This document shows, in pieces, positions 6,780 through 8,114 of a stretch of 8,114 nucleotides of DNA. The notes beneath the pieces are model-generated. The model ran no database searches. It was not told the DNA's origin and worked only from the letters and a program-made list of their open reading frames with translations. A program made the translations under genes and the position numbers. The first letter of the stretch is position 1; each line of letters starts with the position of its first letter. The stretch comes from an uncultured Prevotella sp. (lineage in GTDB: Bacteria > Bacteroidota > Bacteroidia > Bacteroidales > Bacteroidaceae), in the NCBI GenBank assembly GCA_900557255.1, contig USSA01000131.1:1-8114 (forward strand), read 5' to 3'.

Positions 6780-7790
6780 TTATAATGAAGAAATGTATAG
6801 CTTGATGAACATATCTGGTAACCCGTCTGTCATATTCTTGTCCATCTGCAAGGAACGGCTAAGACTGCTGATTGTACCTAAAGCATCTATTGACAGTTGC
6901 ACCAAATCCTTTCGCTGATTCTCTGAAAGCATCGCCATTCCGAAGTCATCAATGGACAGGAATGGTTGCAGTATCATCCAAAAATAGGCAGTCCGTTGTT
7001 CAGCGGAAGTAACCTTTCCACTCTTAATATCAGCAACGCAAGTCTGCGCATTGGCGATGATTCTTCGATTGGTACGAACCGCCATATATGCCACGGCATC
7101 CCTTGCCGGGAAGTTTCCTTTCCTTGAAGATTGAGCAATCATCTTGCACACATTTTCTGTTCCACTTGTTATATGCGAAACCGACACGTCGCTCATCTCG
7201 TATAGATGAGATAGAAATGTTCTGAACAGCATATCCTCCGTTTTCAGAAAGGTGAGGAACTGTGATTGGTTGGCAATGCCTTCCTTCTTCACCTTCTCCA
7301 AGAAGAAATGATAGGTGGTCAAGATCCTTGTCTTGTCACCTTTATATAACGGTATGGTGTCCACACTCTCAAAAAACTTTGAAGCCACCAAGGAAAGGCT
7401 GTCCGTTTCCTTCTTACCGTTATAAGGGGAGGCGTTCATCTTCAACAGGAGCACATCCTTGAATGTCCTTCGCTTGGCGGTAGCTATGCGCATAAACTCG
7501 TCACGGATGGAGTCATGGACATTGGAAAATTCTTCCATCGGAAACGAATGTGCCTTTTTGATGGTGTCTCGCATCAGACAAGCAGAAACCGAGTCTTCTA
7601 AAGTACGCCATTTGGATATTTTGTCGGCAAGGTGTTCCATAGACAAATCCTTGTCTGATTTCATCCTTGAGAGGAACACCTTTTGCGCATCCAATGCCTC
7701 CCTTGCATCATGGAAAGACAGTTCACTGGCATTTTTTGAACAGGATGCCAGCAAAAGAATGGCAAGTGTGATGGCAGACAACATGGACAT
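6780..7790 (-). CDS. Predicted lipoprotein, unknown function
   Basis: A 336-aa exported protein with a type II signal peptide: hydrophobic MLSAITLAILLLASC, lipobox LASC and lipidated Cys17. The mature part is almost wholly helical and charged, rich in Lys, Asp and Ser, with no catalytic motif or repeats I can name. No clear Bacteroidota surface-export signal (acidic residues right after the Cys) is seen, so whether it faces the periplasm or the outside is open. The frame is open to ATG 7901, but ATG 7790 is chosen: it has GGAGG ten bases upstream, the signal peptide starts there, and the extra 37 codons would run through a leader hairpin. It is the first gene of the minus-strand run and is followed 11 nt later by the 148-aa gene. 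A role as outer-membrane anchor of an envelope complex is inferred from the neighbours. Confidence 0.75.
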   Translation of the reverse strand: MSMLSAITLAILLLASCSKNASELSFHDAREALDAQKVFLSRMKSDKDLSMEHLADKISKWRTLEDSVSACLMRDTIKKAHSFPMEEFSNVHDSIRDEFMRIATAKRRTFKDVLLLKMNASPYNGKKETDSLSLVASKFFESVDTIPLYKGDKTRILTTYHFFLEKVKKEGIANQSQFLTFLKTEDMLFRTFLSHLYEMSDVSVSHITSGTENVCKMIAQSSRKGNFPARDAVAYMAVRTNRRIIANAQTCVADIKSGKVTSAEQRTAYFWMILQPFLSIDDFGMAMLSENQRKDLVQLSIDALGTISSLSRSLQMDKNMTDGLPDMFIKLYISSL

Positions 7791-7797
7791 TTGTTTT

Positions 7798-7805
7798 CTT
7801 CCTCC
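7798..7805 (-). promoter_or_regulatory. Strong ribosome-binding site of the lipoprotein gene
   Basis: GGAGGAAG read on the minus strand, with GGAGG ten bases before ATG 7790. The other minus-strand genes here have no comparable site, and Bacteroidota rarely use one. It decides the start codon and suggests strong or specially controlled translation of the first gene. Confidence 0.6.
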
Positions 7806-7826
7806 AAAGTATGATATGCGAAAACT

Positions 7827-7852
7827 TGAAGTGCAAGGTTGTTTGCACTTCA
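7827..7852 (-). promoter_or_regulatory. Perfect 10-bp leader hairpin
   Basis: TGAAGTGCAA and TTGCACTTCA pair perfectly around a six-base loop, 37-62 bases before the lipoprotein start. On the minus strand it is followed by AGTTTTC, a weak U-tract. It could be an attenuator or terminator in the 5' leader, an RNA-stabilising stem, or an operator. The ribosome-binding site lies about 21 bases further down and is outside the stem. Confidence 0.5.
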
Positions 7853-8114
7853 CCCTCAATCGGCTTTTTGCCGCAGATATGATAATATTTATACTTTCCA
7901 TTTCGGACTTTGTTTGAAATTTGCGATGCGAATTTACAACTATTTATCGGGTATTCATTCAAACTAAATCAAACTTTATATTTTATTCTAATTCATACTT
8001 TATAGCATGATATGAAATGATAATATATCCAAGAAAGTGCAGTACATCAATCTTTAATTAACTATAATAATTATCAGAGTATGATTATACTTTGATGGAA
8101 TATAAGTATCTTTG
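7853..8114. other. AT-rich non-coding leader/promoter region with short direct repeats
   Basis: No credible gene lies between the lipoprotein start and the right edge. TCAAACT occurs at 7959-7965 and 7969-7975, ten bases apart. TCAAACTTTATA (7969-7980) recurs with one change as TCATACTTTATA (7993-8004), 24 bases on. Spacing near one and about two helical turns suggests a protein-binding region, possibly the operator or promoter of the operon. On the minus strand TTAGTTTG is a near match to the Bacteroidota -7 box (TAnnTTTG), without a good -33 partner. Confidence 0.4.

Noticed and set aside
6226..6918. 230-codon open frame on the plus strand opposite the two small genes
   Set aside because: It is codon-aligned with the minus-strand 148-aa gene, rich in His, Val and Leu as antisense shadows are, spans two gene junctions and has no recognisable motif. 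The minus-strand genes fit the operon spacing.
7723..7962. 79-codon minus-strand frame overlapping the lipoprotein start
   Set aside because: It crosses the leader hairpin, overlaps the signal-peptide codons in another frame and has no motif.
8107..8114. TATCTTTG at the right edge, an exact match to the Bacteroidota -7 box on the plus strand
   Set aside because: The only nearby TTTG is 12 bases upstream instead of about 19-21, and any gene it would serve lies outside the window.

Overview
The window reads as accessory DNA from a Bacteroidota host, most plausibly a gut or oral Bacteroides or Prevotella relative. The support is indirect: most starts lack a good Shine-Dalgarno and sit behind A/T-rich leaders, the relaxase is of the MOBV/Mob_Pre kind common on mobilizable elements of this phylum, and the OmpA-like protein fits a Gram-negative outer membrane. 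Nothing fixes a species. No rRNA, tRNA, CRISPR array, insertion sequence or integrase was seen.

Left arm (1-1270, plus strand). The last codons of a gene that begins outside the window overlap, by a TAATG stop/start, a PP2C-type phosphatase of 212 aa. A 167-aa protein with a CxxC...CxxC zinc knuckle follows 13 nt later, and a good hairpin terminator closes the unit. It looks like the end of a Ser/Thr phosphorylation operon, somewhat more AT-rich by eye than the rest.

Main block (1326-7790, all minus strand, read right to left). The order is a lipoprotein (336 aa), two small soluble proteins (148 and 119 aa), a polytopic membrane protein (164 aa), a winged-helix DNA-binding protein (286 aa), an intergenic segment with a candidate oriT, a MOBV relaxase (488 aa) and an OmpA-family outer-membrane barrel protein (467 aa). 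Most gaps are 11-29 nt; the two larger ones are 96 nt before the winged-helix gene and 245 nt across the oriT. This reads as a mobilization module (DNA-binding protein, oriT, relaxase) embedded in a run of envelope and unknown genes.

Right end (7791-8114) is AT-rich and non-coding. It holds a perfect 10-bp hairpin in the leader of the lipoprotein gene, an unusually strong ribosome-binding site and short direct repeats suggestive of a protein-binding region.

How the parts work together is partly inference. The relaxase should nick the adjacent oriT, with the winged-helix protein as a candidate accessory factor or regulator. The lipoprotein, the multi-pass protein and the OmpA protein could form an envelope complex linked to transfer, surface exclusion or fitness of the element. 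The four genes upstream of the winged-helix gene match no family I can name and are the best candidates for undescribed biology. Several starts were moved to internal ATGs: phosphatase 76, zinc protein 728, OmpA 2729, relaxase 4225 and lipoprotein 7790.
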